64,000 nt of DNA from Aquabacterium sp. NJ1 (GCF_000768065.1 NZ_JRKM01000001.1:2108001-2172000); one strand, 5' to 3'. Shown: positions 11,206 through 21,402, numbered from the stretch's first letter. Made by a program: numbers and translations. Notes: generated by a model not told the origin, from the sequence alone.

Positions 11206-13983
11206 ATGAGGGGCTTTCGCGGGCTGTCGCTGAGAACGCGGGTCACGCTGCTCACGCTGGCGATCTTGCTGACCATCATCTGGTCATCCGCCTTCATCAC
11301 GGGCCGTACGCTGCAGCGCGACGTCGGCGAGGTGCTGGGGGCGCAGCAACTCGGCACGGCGGCCATCATCGCGGCCACCATCGACAATGAGCTCAAAGAG
11401 CGTCAACATGCGCTCGAAAGCATGGCCACCAGCCTGGCCAAGGCCGACATGCACGACGCCGCAGGGCTTCAGCGCGAGCTGGCGCAACACCTTGTGTTCC
11501 AGAACCTGTTCAATGGCGGCAGCTTCATCACCCAGGCCGATGGCACGGCACTGGCCACGATGCCCGTCACCGTGCGCAGGCAGGGCGTCAACTACATGGA
11601 CCGGGATTACCTCCAGGGTGCCTTGCGGGCGGGCCAGACCTCCTTCGGCCGCCCGGTCATGGGCCGCAAGATCGCTGCGCCGGTCATTGCCATGGCCACA
11701 CCCATTCGCGACGCACAGGGGCACATCGTCGGCGCCCTGGCTGGCGTCATCAACCTGAGCCAGTCGAACTTTCTGGACTCCTCCGGCTACAACCAGATCA
11801 GCAAGACCGGCAACTACCTGCTGGTGGACGCCCGGCATCGCGTGATCATCACCGATGCCCGCAAGCAGCGCGTGCTGGAAGCGCTGCCCGCGCCCGGCGT
11901 CCGGCCCTGGGCCGACCGCTTCATTGCCGGCTTCGAGGGCAACCTGACCTTCGTCAATGCGGCGGGCGTGGAGGTCTTCTCGTCCATCAAACAGATCCCC
12001 GCGGCCGGCTGGTATGTGGCCGTCCAGATCCCCACGGCGCAGGCCTTTGCCCCCATCACCGCCATGCAGCACCAGATCTGGCTGACGGCGCTGGTGCTGA
12101 CGCTGCTGGCCGGGCTCCTGACCTGGGGCATGCTGACGCGCGAACTGGCCCCGCTTCAAGCAACCGAGCGGGCCCTGACCGCCCTGCGCCAGGGCCAGGA
12201 TGCGCTTGGGCACTTGCCACTCACCCGCAGCCGGGAGGTCAACAGCCTGATCGACGCGATCAACAGCCTGATCGACGAGTTGGCTGAACGGCAGGCCGCG
12301 CTCAATGAAAGCGAGGCGCTGTACCGAACCGCGTTTCGCACCAACCCTGATGCGGTGAGCATCGGCCGGGTGCGCGATGGCCAGTTCATCGATGTCAACG
12401 ATGGCTTCACGCGCATCTATGGCTGGCGCCGGGAAGAGACCTTCGGGCAAACCGCGGAGTCTTTGGGCATCTGGACGGCCGCCGACCGGGCCGCGCTGGT
12501 CGAGGCGCTGGGGCCTGACGGGCACTGCCAAGACCTGGAGGTCGAGCGGCGCGCCAAGAATGGGCGGGTCTTCAGCGCGCTGGTGTCATCCACCCGGGTG
12601 ACCCTGGCGGGCGAGCCCTGCGTGCTGACCGTGACACGCGACATCACCGAGCAAAAGGCGGTGGCCGAGCAGATCCAGCAACTGGCCTACACCGACCCGT
12701 TGACCTACCTGCCCAACCGCCGCTTGCTGATGGACCGGCTGCAGCAGTCCATCGCCAACAGCGTGCGCCACCATTGGCTGGGGGCACTGGTCTACATCGA
12801 CCTGGACGACTTCAAGACGCTCAACGACACGCAGGGGCACGACAAGGGCGACCTCTTCCTGGTGGAAGTGGCCGATCGGCTGAGCGCCAGCATCCGCCGC
12901 GGTGACACGGTGGCCCGGCTGGGTGGCGACGAGTTCGTGGTCCTGCTGGAGCACCTGAGCGCGCACATTGATGAAGCCGCCACGCAGGCCAGGCAGGTGG
13001 CAGAGAAGATCCTGACGGCACTGAGCCAGCCCAGCCAGCTGGAAGGCGTGGCGCACCACGGGTCGGCCAGCATCGGCATCACCCTGTTTGGCGACCAGGC
13101 CGAAAACGCGACCGAGCCTTTGCGGCGAGCCGACCTGGCGATGTACCAGGCCAAGGCAGCCGGCCGCAAGACGCTGTGCTTCTTCGACCCGCAGATGCAG
13201 GCGCGCATCAGTGCCCGCGTGGCGCTGGAAGCCCGTATGCGCGAGGCCCTGACCCAACAGCATTTCGAGTTGCACTACCAACCGCAGGTCAACGAGGCTG
13301 GGCAGATCCTGGGCGTGGAGGCCCTGGTGCGCTGGCAAGACCCGCAGCGGGGCATGGTGTCGCCCGCCGACTTCATTCCACTGGCCGAAGAAACCGGGCT
13401 GATCCTGCCACTGGGCGCCTGGGTGCTGGAGACCGCATGCAAGCAACTGCACGACTGGGCGCAACAGCGTGACAGGGCTCACTGGAAGATATCGGTCAAC
13501 GTCAGCGCGCGCCAGATCCATGGCGATGACTTTGTCGACCAGGTCAAGGCGGTGCTGCTGCGCACCGGCGCACCCGCACAGAAGTTGATGCTGGAGCTCA
13601 CCGAGAGCCTGCTGGTCACCAACATCGAGGCCACCATCGCCAAGATGACGGCCATCAAGGCCCTGGGCGTGAGCTTCTCGCTGGATGACTTCGGCACGGG
13701 CTTTTCATCGTTGTCCTACCTCAAGCGCTTGCCGCTGGACGAGCTCAAGATCGACCGCAGCTTTGTGCGCGACATCCTGATCGATCCCAATGACACGGCG
13801 ATCGCACGGATGGTGGTGGCACTGGGCAACAGCCTGGGCCTGGCGGTGATCGCAGAAGGGGTGGAGACGGCCGCCCAGCGCGATGCACTGGCCTCGCTGG
13901 GCTGCCTGCGGTACCAGGGCTACTACTTCAGCAAGCCGCTGCCGCTCGCGCAGCTGGAGGCCCTGGAAACCGGTCGGGTGTGA
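11206..13983 (+). CDS. Cache-HAMP-PAS-GGDEF-EAL c-di-GMP signalling protein
   Basis: A 925-residue inner-membrane protein. Domains in order: membrane segment at about 14-32, periplasmic double-Cache-like sensor at about 33-285, membrane segment at about 287-308, HAMP-like linker, PAS at about 365-480, GGDEF at about 490-650, EAL at about 665-920. The cyclase motif GGDEF (573-577) is intact and preceded by an RxxD inhibitory site (RRGD), so diguanylate cyclase activity is plausible. The phosphodiesterase domain has EAL at 705-707 plus the NVSARQ, ELTES and DDFGTG blocks, so it also looks active. It presumably makes or breaks c-di-GMP in response to an external ligand. The strong Shine-Dalgarno AGAAGGGGG sits 8 bp before the ATG. 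Confidence 0.93.
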   Translation: MRGFRGLSLRTRVTLLTLAILLTIIWSSAFITGRTLQRDVGEVLGAQQLGTAAIIAATIDNELKERQHALESMATSLAKADMHDAAGLQRELAQHLVFQNLFNGGSFITQADGTALATMPVTVRRQGVNYMDRDYLQGALRAGQTSFGRPVMGRKIAAPVIAMATPIRDAQGHIVGALAGVINLSQSNFLDSSGYNQISKTGNYLLVDARHRVIITDARKQRVLEALPAPGVRPWADRFIAGFEGNLTFVNAAGVEVFSSIKQIPAAGWYVAVQIPTAQAFAPITAMQHQIWLTALVLTLLAGLLTWGMLTRELAPLQATERALTALRQGQDALGHLPLTRSREVNSLIDAINSLIDELAERQAALNESEALYRTAFRTNPDAVSIGRVRDGQFIDVNDGFTRIYGWRREETFGQTAESLGIWTAADRAALVEALGPDGHCQDLEVERRAKNGRVFSALVSSTRVTLAGEPCVLTVTRDITEQKAVAEQIQQLAYTDPLTYLPNRRLLMDRLQQSIANSVRHHWLGALVYIDLDDFKTLNDTQGHDKGDLFLVEVADRLSASIRRGDTVARLGGDEFVVLLEHLSAHIDEAATQARQVAEKILTALSQPSQLEGVAHHGSASIGITLFGDQAENATEPLRRADLAMYQAKAAGRKTLCFFDPQMQARISARVALEARMREALTQQHFELHYQPQVNEAGQILGVEALVRWQDPQRGMVSPADFIPLAEETGLILPLGAWVLETACKQLHDWAQQRDRAHWKISVNVSARQIHGDDFVDQVKAVLLRTGAPAQKLMLELTESLLVTNIEATIAKMTAIKALGVSFSLDDFGTGFSSLSYLKRLPLDELKIDRSFVRDILIDPNDTAIARMVVALGNSLGLAVIAEGVETAAQRDALASLGCLRYQGYYFSKPLPLAQLEALETGRV

Positions 13984-13999
13984 ACCAGCGGCACGGGGC

Positions 14000-14275
14000 T
14001 CACGCCCAACGGCTGCCCAGCCAGTAGGCCAGCACGATGGCCGCCAGCACCAGACCCAACCAGCCCAGCATCAGGCGCCGCCACAGCGCGGGCGCATGGC
14101 GCAGCTCCATGAAGTCCAGGATGACCAGCAGGCCCTTGCCGCCGGCGAGCGCGAACATCAGCAGCACCGCCCCCATGCCAGCACGGCCGGCCAGGCCGCT
14201 TTCACCCAGGCCGAAGGTGATGAGCGTGGCCACCACCAGGGCCAGCCAGATGCGGTTGATCTTGTTGTTCAGCAT
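14000..14275 (-). CDS. norF: Heme-copper oxidase subunit IV / NorF-like small membrane protein
   Basis: A 91-residue protein with three membrane helices (about residues 9-25, 32-52 and 66-86). Its pattern resembles prokaryotic cytochrome oxidase subunit IV and NorF: RIWLALVVATLITFGLGE, then AVLLMFALAGGKGLLVILDFMELRHAP, then a final helix. NorF supports nitric oxide reductase activity in denitrifiers without being catalytic. It follows the NorE/subunit III-like gene by 15 bp on the same strand. No catalytic norB/norC or subunit I/II gene is present in the window. The name norF is inferred from the pairing with norE; a subunit IV of another terminal oxidase is the alternative. Confidence 0.72.
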   Translation of the reverse strand: MLNNKINRIWLALVVATLITFGLGESGLAGRAGMGAVLLMFALAGGKGLLVILDFMELRHAPALWRRLMLGWLGLVLAAIVLAYWLGSRWA

Positions 14276-14290
14276 GGCTTGGGCCTGTTT

Positions 14291-14890
14291 TCAGCGCATC
14301 ACATAGACCAGCGGGAACAGGACGATCCACAGCAGGTCGACCATGTGCCAGAAGGCCGCGCCGGTTTCCAGCGAGTGGCTGTCATGCCGCCCGTAAGCCC
14401 CCTGCCGCGTGCGCACCAGCAGGATCGCCAGGATCACCATGCCCGCCACCACATGCAGGAAGTGGAAGGCCGTGAGCATGAAGTACAGCATGTAGAAGTC
14501 GTTGGTCGACAGGTCGATGCCGGCCTGGATCTTGGCTGCGAACTCGCTGACCTTCATGAACACGAAGCCGCTGCCACACAGCAGCGAACCGATCAACCAT
14601 CGTGCGCCCTGCTGGCTGTCGTCACGGCGCACGGCCTGCACCGCACGGGCCACGCACCAGCTGCCAGAGATCAGCAACAAGGTGTTGAGCACGCCCGAGT
14701 GCAGATCCAGCGTGCGCTGGGACTCATTGAACAAGGCCACGTGCCGCGCCCGCGTGAAGGCATACGCCAGGAAGAGGATGCCGAAGGTGAGCAGCTCGGC
14801 CAGGATCACCAACCAGATGGCCAGATCGCCCACCAGACGGGGCTCTTGGGGAACATCGTGTGCAAGCGCGGGTGGCGTGGCGGCCAGCAT
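14291..14890 (-). CDS. norE: Cytochrome oxidase subunit III / NorE-like protein
   Basis: A 199-residue membrane protein of the heme-copper oxidase subunit III family with about five helices. The family blocks seen are DLAIWLVILAELLTFGILFLAYAF near the start, LLLISGSWCVARAVQA, YFMLTAFHFLHVVAGM and FWHMVDLLWIVLFPLVYVM at the end. The short, five-helix form starting directly at DLAIW is typical of NorE. The ATG at 14888-14890 was preferred over a TTG two codons upstream. It sits with the NorF-like gene but without a catalytic subunit nearby, so the partner complex is encoded elsewhere or is missing. Confidence 0.8.
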   Translation of the reverse strand: MLAATPPALAHDVPQEPRLVGDLAIWLVILAELLTFGILFLAYAFTRARHVALFNESQRTLDLHSGVLNTLLLISGSWCVARAVQAVRRDDSQQGARWLIGSLLCGSGFVFMKVSEFAAKIQAGIDLSTNDFYMLYFMLTAFHFLHVVAGMVILAILLVRTRQGAYGRHDSHSLETGAAFWHMVDLLWIVLFPLVYVMR

Positions 14891-15004
14891 GGGCAAGGTG
14901 AGGGCAAACGGCTAAGGTCACATCCTAGCGCGCCGTGGCGCCTCGGTGGGGCAAGCCCATCCCCGTGAAGGGGCTGCGCCTTGCGCCCGCCCATGCAGAT
15001 GTGC

Positions 15005-15886
15005 TCAGCCCTCGCGGGCAAGCTGCACAAAGGCCTGCAGGTAGTCGATGTCGGCATCGGCCTCGCGCCAGCCCAGGTAGATCTGCTTGGCAATGCCCTT
15101 GCGCCCCAGTTTCACCGGCGTGATGGGCATGCTGCGCGCATAGTCCTGCACCAGCCAGCGCGGCAAGGCGGCCACGCCACGGCCACTGGCCACCATCTGC
15201 AACATGATGTCGGTGGTCTCGATGGTCTTGTGGCGCCGGGGCGCAATGCCCGCGGGCGTGAGGAACTGGTTGAACACGTCCAGCCGGTCGGTCGCCACCG
15301 GGTAGGTGATCAGCACCTCGTCGGCCAGTTGCCTGGGCTCGACGTGACGCACGCCTTGCAAAGGGTGCCCCGGCCCTACCACCAGCACCTGCTCGTAATC
15401 GAACACCGCTTCAAAACACAGGCCGGGCTTGTACAGCGGGTCGGGCGTCACCAGCAGATCGATCTCGTAGGCGAACAGCGCCCCGATGCCGCCAAACTGG
15501 AACTTCTGCTTGACGTCCACATCCACATCGGGCCATTGCGCCAGATACGGTGAAACGACCTTGAGCAGCCATTGATAACAAGGGTGGCACTCCATGCCGA
15601 TGCGCAAGGTGCCGCGCTCGCCTTGCGCAAACTGATGCAGGCGATCCTGGGCTTGCTCCAGTTGCGGCAGCACACGGTTGGCCACGGCCAGCAGGTACTG
15701 CCCGGCTTGCGTGAGGCGCAGGCTGCGGCCCTCGCGCAACCAGATGTCGGTGCCCAGTTGCTGCTCCAGCTTGCGCATGGTGTGGCTCAGTGCGGACTGG
15801 GTCAGGCACAGCACCTCGGCAGCAGCCGTCAAAGAGCCTTGGCGGTCCACCTCGCGGACGATGTTCAGGTGGATGCGTTCAATCAT
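15005..15886 (-). CDS. metR: LysR-type regulator MetR
   Basis: A 293-residue LysR-family activator that senses homocysteine and controls methionine genes, chiefly metE. The N-terminal winged helix-turn-helix is at about residues 5-60 (GSLTAAAEVLCLTQSALSHTMRKLEQQLG), followed by the linker helix and a periplasmic-binding-protein-like effector domain. MetR-specific blocks include RIGMECHPCYQWL near residue 95 and DLLVTPDPL near residue 140. It is divergent from metE, as in many proteobacteria, and both genes share a short A+T-rich control region. Identity rests on the sequence blocks and this arrangement. Confidence 0.93.
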   Translation of the reverse strand: MIERIHLNIVREVDRQGSLTAAAEVLCLTQSALSHTMRKLEQQLGTDIWLREGRSLRLTQAGQYLLAVANRVLPQLEQAQDRLHQFAQGERGTLRIGMECHPCYQWLLKVVSPYLAQWPDVDVDVKQKFQFGGIGALFAYEIDLLVTPDPLYKPGLCFEAVFDYEQVLVVGPGHPLQGVRHVEPRQLADEVLITYPVATDRLDVFNQFLTPAGIAPRRHKTIETTDIMLQMVASGRGVAALPRWLVQDYARSMPITPVKLGRKGIAKQIYLGWREADADIDYLQAFVQLAREG

Positions 15887-15900
15887 GGCAAATCATGAAT

Positions 15901-15916
15901 GAAATTAATGGATTTC
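15901..15916. promoter_or_regulatory. Candidate MetR operator between metR and metE
   Basis: An exact dyad GAAAT-N6-ATTTC lies in the A+T-rich gap between the divergent metR and metE genes. It starts 14 bp before the metR ATG and ends 81 bp before the metE ATG. TGAA (15900-15903) begins the left arm, and a further TGAA follows at 15917-15920. The layout resembles MetR sites (TGAA-N5-TTCA type) but is not an exact match. TAATAC at 15922-15927 could be the metE -10 element. Confidence 0.5.
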
Positions 15917-15997
15917 TGAATTAATACCATTTTACTTCATGAGTCTCGATCCATACCATCGCCTTCGTTTTGAACAAGATCCACAGAAAGACGAAGC

Positions 15998-18280
15998 ATG
16001 GTCACGACACACAACCTGGGTTTTCCTCGCATCGGCGCCAAGCGTGAACTCAAGTTCGCGCTGGAGGCCTACTGGAAGGGGCAAACCTCACGCGAGGACT
16101 TGCTCGCCGTCGGCGCACGATTGCGCCAGCAGCACTGGCAGGCGCAAAGCGGCCTGAGCCAGGTGCCCGTGGGTGACTTCGCTTTTTACGACCAGGTGCT
16201 CGACATGAGCTTCACCCTGGGCAACCTGCCCGAACGGGTGCAGGGCTTCCATGGCGACGCGCTGGACAACGCGTTTCGCGTGGCGCGTGGCCGCACGGCC
16301 GGGCACAGTGAATGCTGCGGTGGCAGCGGCGTGCAGGCCGGCGAGATGACCAAGTGGTTCGACACCAACTACCACTACATCGTGCCCGAGTTCGCGGCCG
16401 ACACCACCTTCAAGCTGGATGCCTCGCGCCTGCTGGCGCAGCTTGATGAAGCCCGCAGCCAAGGTGTCAAGGCCCGGCCCGTGTTGATCGGCCCGGTCAC
16501 CTACCTGTGGCTGGGCAAGGCCAAGGATGCATCCAACAAGCTGGCCCTGCTGGAGCGCTTGCTGCCCGTCTACGCCGAGCTGCTGGACCAGCTGGCCGCA
16601 CATGGCGCCGAGTGGGTGCAGATCGACGAGCCGGTACTGGTGACCGAACTGGACACCGATTGGCGCCACGCCCTGAGCCTGGCCTACCACCAGCTCAAGG
16701 CCTGCCGCGTCAAGCTGCTGCTGACCACCTACTTCGGGCCCTTGGGCGACAACCTGCACCTGGCCTGCACGCTGCCTGTGGCCGGCCTGCACCTGGACGC
16801 CATCCACGCACGCGAAGAGCTGATGCCAGTACTGAACCTGCTGCCCTCGCACAAGGTGCTGTCGCTGGGCGTGATCAACGGGCGCAACATCTGGCGCACC
16901 GACTTGCAAGCCACGCTGGCTTGGCTGGAGCGTGTGCATGCGAGGCTGGGGGATCGCCTGTGGCTGGCGCCTTCGTGCTCGCTGCTGCATGTACCGGTGG
17001 ATCTGAACAACGAGCAGCAACTGGACACCGAGCTGCGCTCGTGGCTGGCCTTTGCCTTGCAAAAGCTCGATGAGCTGCGCTGCCTGGCCAAGGCCTTGAC
17101 CCATGGCCGCGAAGCCGTCAAGGACGAGCTGGCGGCCAACGCCGCGGCCATGGCTTCACGCCACGCCTCACCGCGTGTGCACAAGCCCGCCGTGCAGGCC
17201 GCCTTGGCCCGCATCACGCCGGAACTCGGCCGCCGCCACAGCCCCTATGCCGCACGTGCCCGCCAGCAAGCGGCCTTGCTGAAGCTGCCGCCCTACCCGA
17301 CCACCACCATCGGCTCCTTCCCGCAAACGCCGGAGATCCGCCAGGCGCGCAGCCAGTACAAGGCTGGTGCGCTGGATGAAGCCGGCTACCAGGCCGCCAT
17401 GCACGCCGAGATCGCCCGCAGCGTCAAGGAGCAGGAAGACCTGGGCCTGGATGTGCTGGTGCACGGCGAAGCCGAGCGCAATGACATGGTCGAGTACTTC
17501 GGCGAGCAGCTGGAGGGCTACGCCTTCAGCCAGTTTGGCTGGGTGCAGTCCTATGGCTCGCGCTGCGTGAAACCGCCCATCCTGTTTGGCGACATCAGCC
17601 GACCCCAGGCCATGACCGTGGCCTGGACGCGCTATGCGCAATCGCTCACCACCAAGCTCATGAAAGGCATGCTGACCGGCCCGGTGACCATGCTGAACTG
17701 GTCTTTCGTGCGCGACGACCAGCCACGCGCCGACACCTGCCTGCAACTGGCCCTGGCCATCCGCCAGGAGGTGCTGGACCTGGAGCAGGCCGGCGTGCGC
17801 GTCATCCAGATCGACGAGGCCGCCTTGCGCGAGGGCCTGCCGCTGCGCCGCTCGCAATGGCAGACCTATCTGGACTGGGCGGTGCAGGCCTTCCGCATCT
17901 CGGCCAATGGCGTGCAGGACGATACCCAGATCCACACGCACATGTGCTATTCGGAGTTCAATGACATCATCGCGGCCATTGCCGACATGGACGCCGACGT
18001 GATCACCATCGAGACCTCGCGCTCGGACATGGAGCTGCTCGATGCCTTCGAGCATTTCCACTACCCCAACGAGATCGGGCCCGGTGTGTACGACATCCAC
18101 TCGCCCAACATCCCCACGCAGGCGCACATCGTGCAGCTGATGCGCAAGGCCGCCGAGCGCATCCCGGCCGAGCGGCTGTGGGTGAACCCGGATTGCGGGC
18201 TCAAGACACGCCAGTGGGCCGAGGTGATCCCGGCGCTGCGCAACATGGTGGAGGCGGCCCGCACGCTGCGCGCAGCCTGA
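15998..18280 (+). CDS. metE: Cobalamin-independent methionine synthase
   Basis: A 760-residue cytoplasmic enzyme that methylates homocysteine to methionine with 5-methyltetrahydropteroyl-triglutamate. It has the N-terminal folate half (start [21 protein letters not shown]) and the C-terminal catalytic half beginning near [10 protein letters not shown]. The zinc ligands are all visible: His648 and Cys650 in [10 protein letters not shown], Glu672 in [12 protein letters not shown] and Cys733 in [10 protein letters not shown]. In the N-terminal half a short Cys-containing insert (HSECCGGSG) precedes [12 protein letters not shown]; this loop varies among MetE proteins. Expression is expected to be MetR-controlled through the shared intergenic region. 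It converges on the next gene with a 12-bp gap. Confidence 0.97.
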   Translation: MVTTHNLGFPRIGAKRELKFALEAYWKGQTSREDLLAVGARLRQQHWQAQSGLSQVPVGDFAFYDQVLDMSFTLGNLPERVQGFHGDALDNAFRVARGRTAGHSECCGGSGVQAGEMTKWFDTNYHYIVPEFAADTTFKLDASRLLAQLDEARSQGVKARPVLIGPVTYLWLGKAKDASNKLALLERLLPVYAELLDQLAAHGAEWVQIDEPVLVTELDTDWRHALSLAYHQLKACRVKLLLTTYFGPLGDNLHLACTLPVAGLHLDAIHAREELMPVLNLLPSHKVLSLGVINGRNIWRTDLQATLAWLERVHARLGDRLWLAPSCSLLHVPVDLNNEQQLDTELRSWLAFALQKLDELRCLAKALTHGREAVKDELAANAAAMASRHASPRVHKPAVQAALARITPELGRRHSPYAARARQQAALLKLPPYPTTTIGSFPQTPEIRQARSQYKAGALDEAGYQAAMHAEIARSVKEQEDLGLDVLVHGEAERNDMVEYFGEQLEGYAFSQFGWVQSYGSRCVKPPILFGDISRPQAMTVAWTRYAQSLTTKLMKGMLTGPVTMLNWSFVRDDQPRADTCLQLALAIRQEVLDLEQAGVRVIQIDEAALREGLPLRRSQWQTYLDWAVQAFRISANGVQDDTQIHTHMCYSEFNDIIAAIADMDADVITIETSRSDMELLDAFEHFHYPNEIGPGVYDIHSPNIPTQAHIVQLMRKAAERIPAERLWVNPDCGLKTRQWAEVIPALRNMVEAARTLRAA

Positions 18281-18292
18281 TGAAGTCGGCGA

Positions 18293-20404
18293 TCAGGCCT
18301 GCAGCGGGATGGGCGCCACCTTGCGTGGCGTCTCACTGAGCCGCACCGTGTGGCGCCCGGCCTGTTTGGCCTGGTACATGGCACCATCGGCCTGCCTGAG
18401 GCAGTCGTCTTCGGTGCCCGGCTCGCCCAGGAACAGCGCCACGCCGATGCTGGCACTGCAGTGGTGGCTGATGGCCTCATGCGCCCCATCGGGCCTGAGC
18501 AGGCACAGGTTGTAAGGCTCTGACAGCGTGGCCAGGATCTTGTCGGCCACGCTCAGGGCATGGGTGCGGGCGGCATCCTCGCCCACGCCCAGGTCACCCA
18601 GGATCACCACGAATTCATCACCACCAAACCGGGCCACAGTGTCGGACTCGCGCACCAGACCCTTGAGGCGGTGCGCCACCTCGGCCAGCAACAGGTCGCC
18701 CGCGTCGTGCCCATGGCGGTCATTGAGCGGCTTGAAGTTATCCAGATCCAGGAACATCAAGGCGCCATATTGGCCAGTGCGTTTGTGGCGCGCCATGGCC
18801 AGGCCCAGGCGGTCCATCAGCAGGCGGCGATTGGGCAGCCCGGTGAGCGCGTCGTGGTAGGCGAACTGCCGCACGCGTTCTTCCATCTGAACACGGTCGG
18901 TGATGTCGTTGAGGAAGTTCAGCGTGGCGGGCTGGCCTTCCCATTCGAAGCTCGTGCCGCTCAGCTCGAACCAGCGCACCCCATGCTCGTGCGTCAGCAC
19001 ACGTATGGGGTACTTGAAGTCGCCTTCGACGCCAGCCAGGCGTTTGCGCCGGTTGCGCACCACCAGCTCGCAGTCGTCCTCGTGGACGAAGTCCAGGAAG
19101 GACCGGCCCAGGATCACGTTTTCGGGGTAACCGGCCAGCTCGCACAGCTTGGGGTTGGCAAAGCGGATGAGATCGCCCTGCACCACGCAGATGCCTTCGT
19201 TGGCCGAGTTGATCAGGCAGCGGTAGCGCGCCTCGCTTTGCTTGAGCTCCAGCGCCTCTCGGCTGCGTTCGATGGCGATGCTGGCCAGCGCGGCCGATTG
19301 CTCGATGACCCGGATGTCGGACACCGAGGGCGTCTGGGGCTCGCGGTGGTAGATGCCGAAGGTGCCCAGCACCTTGCCCCCTGATGACAGGATGGGTTGC
19401 GACCAGCAGGCACCCAGGCGCGCACGCGCGGCCAGGTCCTTGTAGGCGGCCCAGTAGGGGTGGTGTGCGATGTCTTCGACCACCACCCGCTGGCCCGTGA
19501 ACGCGGCCGTGCCGCAAGAGCCCACGCCCTCGCCGACCTCCAGGCCGTTGATGGCCGCACTGTAGAAGTCGGGCAGGCTGGGCGACACGCTCTCACCCAG
19601 GTGGCGGCCTTGCCGGTCCAGCAGCACCACGCTGCACAACATGCCCGGGTTCAAGCGCTCGATGCCCTGCACCATCGCCATCAACACCTGGCGCAAGGGC
19701 AGGCCACTGGTGAGCAACTCCAGCACATGGCTGCGGAACTGCTCGGCCTCGCGCTCGCGCTGCAGCGCCTGCTCGGCGTGCTCCTGGTTCATCATCACCA
19801 GGCCGATGGCCAGCATCAGCAAGCCGATCAGCGAGATCACGAAGGTGGCACTTTGCACGGGGTGGGATGCCCCCACCGACGGGATGTCAACCGTGCCCAG
19901 GACCAGGCCCTGCACACGAAACAACATGACCCCCAGGGCCATGAACAGGCCCGTCGCCAGGATGTATTGCCCGCGCCCCGGTGTGCGGCGCCGGTGCTGC
20001 CACAAGGCCACCAGCAGGATCAGCGACTGGGCGCTGACGGTCAGGCCGGCCAGCATGAAGCGCGCGCGTTGATCGTGCAGGAGCACGCTGAAGCCCACCG
20101 CGCTCCAGAGCACCGGCAGCCACATCAGCCATCGAACAGGCTGGCGCGCCTGGAACCGGTACAAGCCCTCACCGAACAGCGAAAACGCGGCGGCGATGGC
20201 CACATTGGCCACCACGATCGACAGGACGTCAGGTACCTGGCCGCGCAGGCTGTACAGCGCATAACCCAGGCCATGCAGGGCCAGGGCCGTCGACCACAGC
20301 AGCAGATCAGGGTGGCGCCGATACGCGATCACGGCGATGGCCGCACCCGTGACGGCGCTGACCACCATGATCATCAGGAGCATCGTCGGGGTGTGAAGGG
20401 CCAT
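18293..20404 (-). CDS. 7TM-GAF-PAS-GGDEF diguanylate cyclase
   Basis: A 703-residue membrane-anchored diguanylate cyclase. Residues about 1-210 form seven or eight membrane helices, followed by a short coiled coil, a GAF domain (about 230-390, with GSCGTAAFTGQ and the block ACWSQPILSSGGKVLGTFGIYH), a PAS domain (about 395-515) and a GGDEF domain (about 525-690). The catalytic motif GGDEF is at about 594-598 and the RxxD inhibitory site (RESD) precedes it, so it is predicted to be active and product-inhibited. No EAL domain is present. The ATG at 20402-20404 is preferred over a TTG two codons upstream; no clear Shine-Dalgarno distinguishes them. Confidence 0.92.
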   Translation of the reverse strand: MALHTPTMLLMIMVVSAVTGAAIAVIAYRRHPDLLLWSTALALHGLGYALYSLRGQVPDVLSIVVANVAIAAAFSLFGEGLYRFQARQPVRWLMWLPVLWSAVGFSVLLHDQRARFMLAGLTVSAQSLILLVALWQHRRRTPGRGQYILATGLFMALGVMLFRVQGLVLGTVDIPSVGASHPVQSATFVISLIGLLMLAIGLVMMNQEHAEQALQREREAEQFRSHVLELLTSGLPLRQVLMAMVQGIERLNPGMLCSVVLLDRQGRHLGESVSPSLPDFYSAAINGLEVGEGVGSCGTAAFTGQRVVVEDIAHHPYWAAYKDLAARARLGACWSQPILSSGGKVLGTFGIYHREPQTPSVSDIRVIEQSAALASIAIERSREALELKQSEARYRCLINSANEGICVVQGDLIRFANPKLCELAGYPENVILGRSFLDFVHEDDCELVVRNRRKRLAGVEGDFKYPIRVLTHEHGVRWFELSGTSFEWEGQPATLNFLNDITDRVQMEERVRQFAYHDALTGLPNRRLLMDRLGLAMARHKRTGQYGALMFLDLDNFKPLNDRHGHDAGDLLLAEVAHRLKGLVRESDTVARFGGDEFVVILGDLGVGEDAARTHALSVADKILATLSEPYNLCLLRPDGAHEAISHHCSASIGVALFLGEPGTEDDCLRQADGAMYQAKQAGRHTVRLSETPRKVAPIPLQA

Positions 20405-20591
20405 GTGCAAGAAGGGAAGGGATCAGCCCATTTCGGCATTTTGGCGCCAGGACTAAAGCCAGATAAGCACGAACAAACACCGTTTTGAGCGGCGACTGCG
20501 CCACGACCGCCCTGACTAAAGTTCGGCTTCCCGTGATGCGCCATCCTGCATGGTGCAACGGTGTTCAAACCGCCCTTTCGAGGAGAGCCCC

Positions 20592-21287
20592 ATGCCGAAC
20601 CCACGCCTGACCGCCCCGCGCGCCGTCCTGAGCGCCACCGCCCTTGGTGGCCTGATGGCCGGCATGGTGGCCCTGTCGGCTCAGGCGGGCGAGTCCTACG
20701 TGAGCGTGGGCCTGCCGGGTGTGGTGGCCGGTTACGCGATCACCGTCAACGAGAAGCTGGGCCTGCGCGCCGATGCCGGCACCATGGGCAATGTGCGGCG
20801 CACGCATTCCGTCTCGGGCGTGGGCTTTGACACCAAGGCGCAATACAACCGCTTCGGCCTGTTTGCCGACTATTTCCCCTTTGGTGGGCGCTTTCGGCTC
20901 ACCGGCGGGCTGACCTTCAACAAGGCCCAGCTGGATCTGAACTCGCGCTTTGATGGCAGTTCGTCCATCAACATCAACGGGCAGACCATCACCCCCTCGG
21001 CCGCTGACTATTTCAACCTGCAGATGAAGTTCCCTTCGACCATGCCCTACGTGGGCCTGGGCTGGGGCCACCAGCCGCGCGCAGCCGGCATGGGCTTCAT
21101 CGCGGACCTGGGCGTGTCGATCGGGCGGGCCAAGCTCAACACCGACACCAACATCGTGGGCAAGACCTACAGCGGCTACACCGTGACCCAGGCGGACGTG
21201 GACGCCAAGACCGCCGAGATCCACGACGCGGTCGGGCACATCACCTTCCTGCCCAGCGCCAACATCGGCCTGAACTACCGCTACTGA
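20592..21287 (+). CDS. Small outer-membrane beta-barrel protein
   Basis: A 231-residue exported protein with a signal peptide ending near ALSAQA (about residue 30). The mature part has alternating hydrophobic residues, frequent Gly and Tyr, and ends in Tyr-Arg-Tyr, a typical C-terminal aromatic signature for BAM-dependent barrels. Segments such as FGLFADYFPFGGRFRLTGGLTFN, MPYVGLGWGHQP and SANIGLNYRY look like amphipathic strands, and I estimate eight to ten strands. The ATG at 20592 follows the Shine-Dalgarno GAGGAGAG. The function is not recognisable; porin-like or OmpW/OmpA-barrel relatives are possible. Confidence 0.7.
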   Translation: MPNPRLTAPRAVLSATALGGLMAGMVALSAQAGESYVSVGLPGVVAGYAITVNEKLGLRADAGTMGNVRRTHSVSGVGFDTKAQYNRFGLFADYFPFGGRFRLTGGLTFNKAQLDLNSRFDGSSSININGQTITPSAADYFNLQMKFPSTMPYVGLGWGHQPRAAGMGFIADLGVSIGRAKLNTDTNIVGKTYSGYTVTQADVDAKTAEIHDAVGHITFLPSANIGLNYRY

Positions 21288-21361
21288 TTGTTTTTTTGAG
21301 GCTTGGTCGCTGCCGCAGGTCGCCTCGGCAGGGCAAACGCAAGTCCTGGGCCAGTGCCCCG

Positions 21362-21402
21362 AATGCCGGTACCGTTTCACGACGGTGTCGGCATTTGTCT
21401 TT
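21362..21402 (+). terminator. Intrinsic terminator-like hairpin after the outer-membrane barrel gene
   Basis: A 14-bp stem (21362-21375 with 21382-21395, including two G-U pairs) closes a 6-base loop and is followed by TTTGTCTTTG. It lies 75 bp after the barrel-protein stop and about 80 bp before the histidine-kinase start, so it probably ends the former transcript. Confidence 0.6.

Noticed and set aside
21288..21297. T-run directly after the outer-membrane barrel stop
   Set aside because: No stable hairpin precedes it; the better terminator is the hairpin at 21362-21395.
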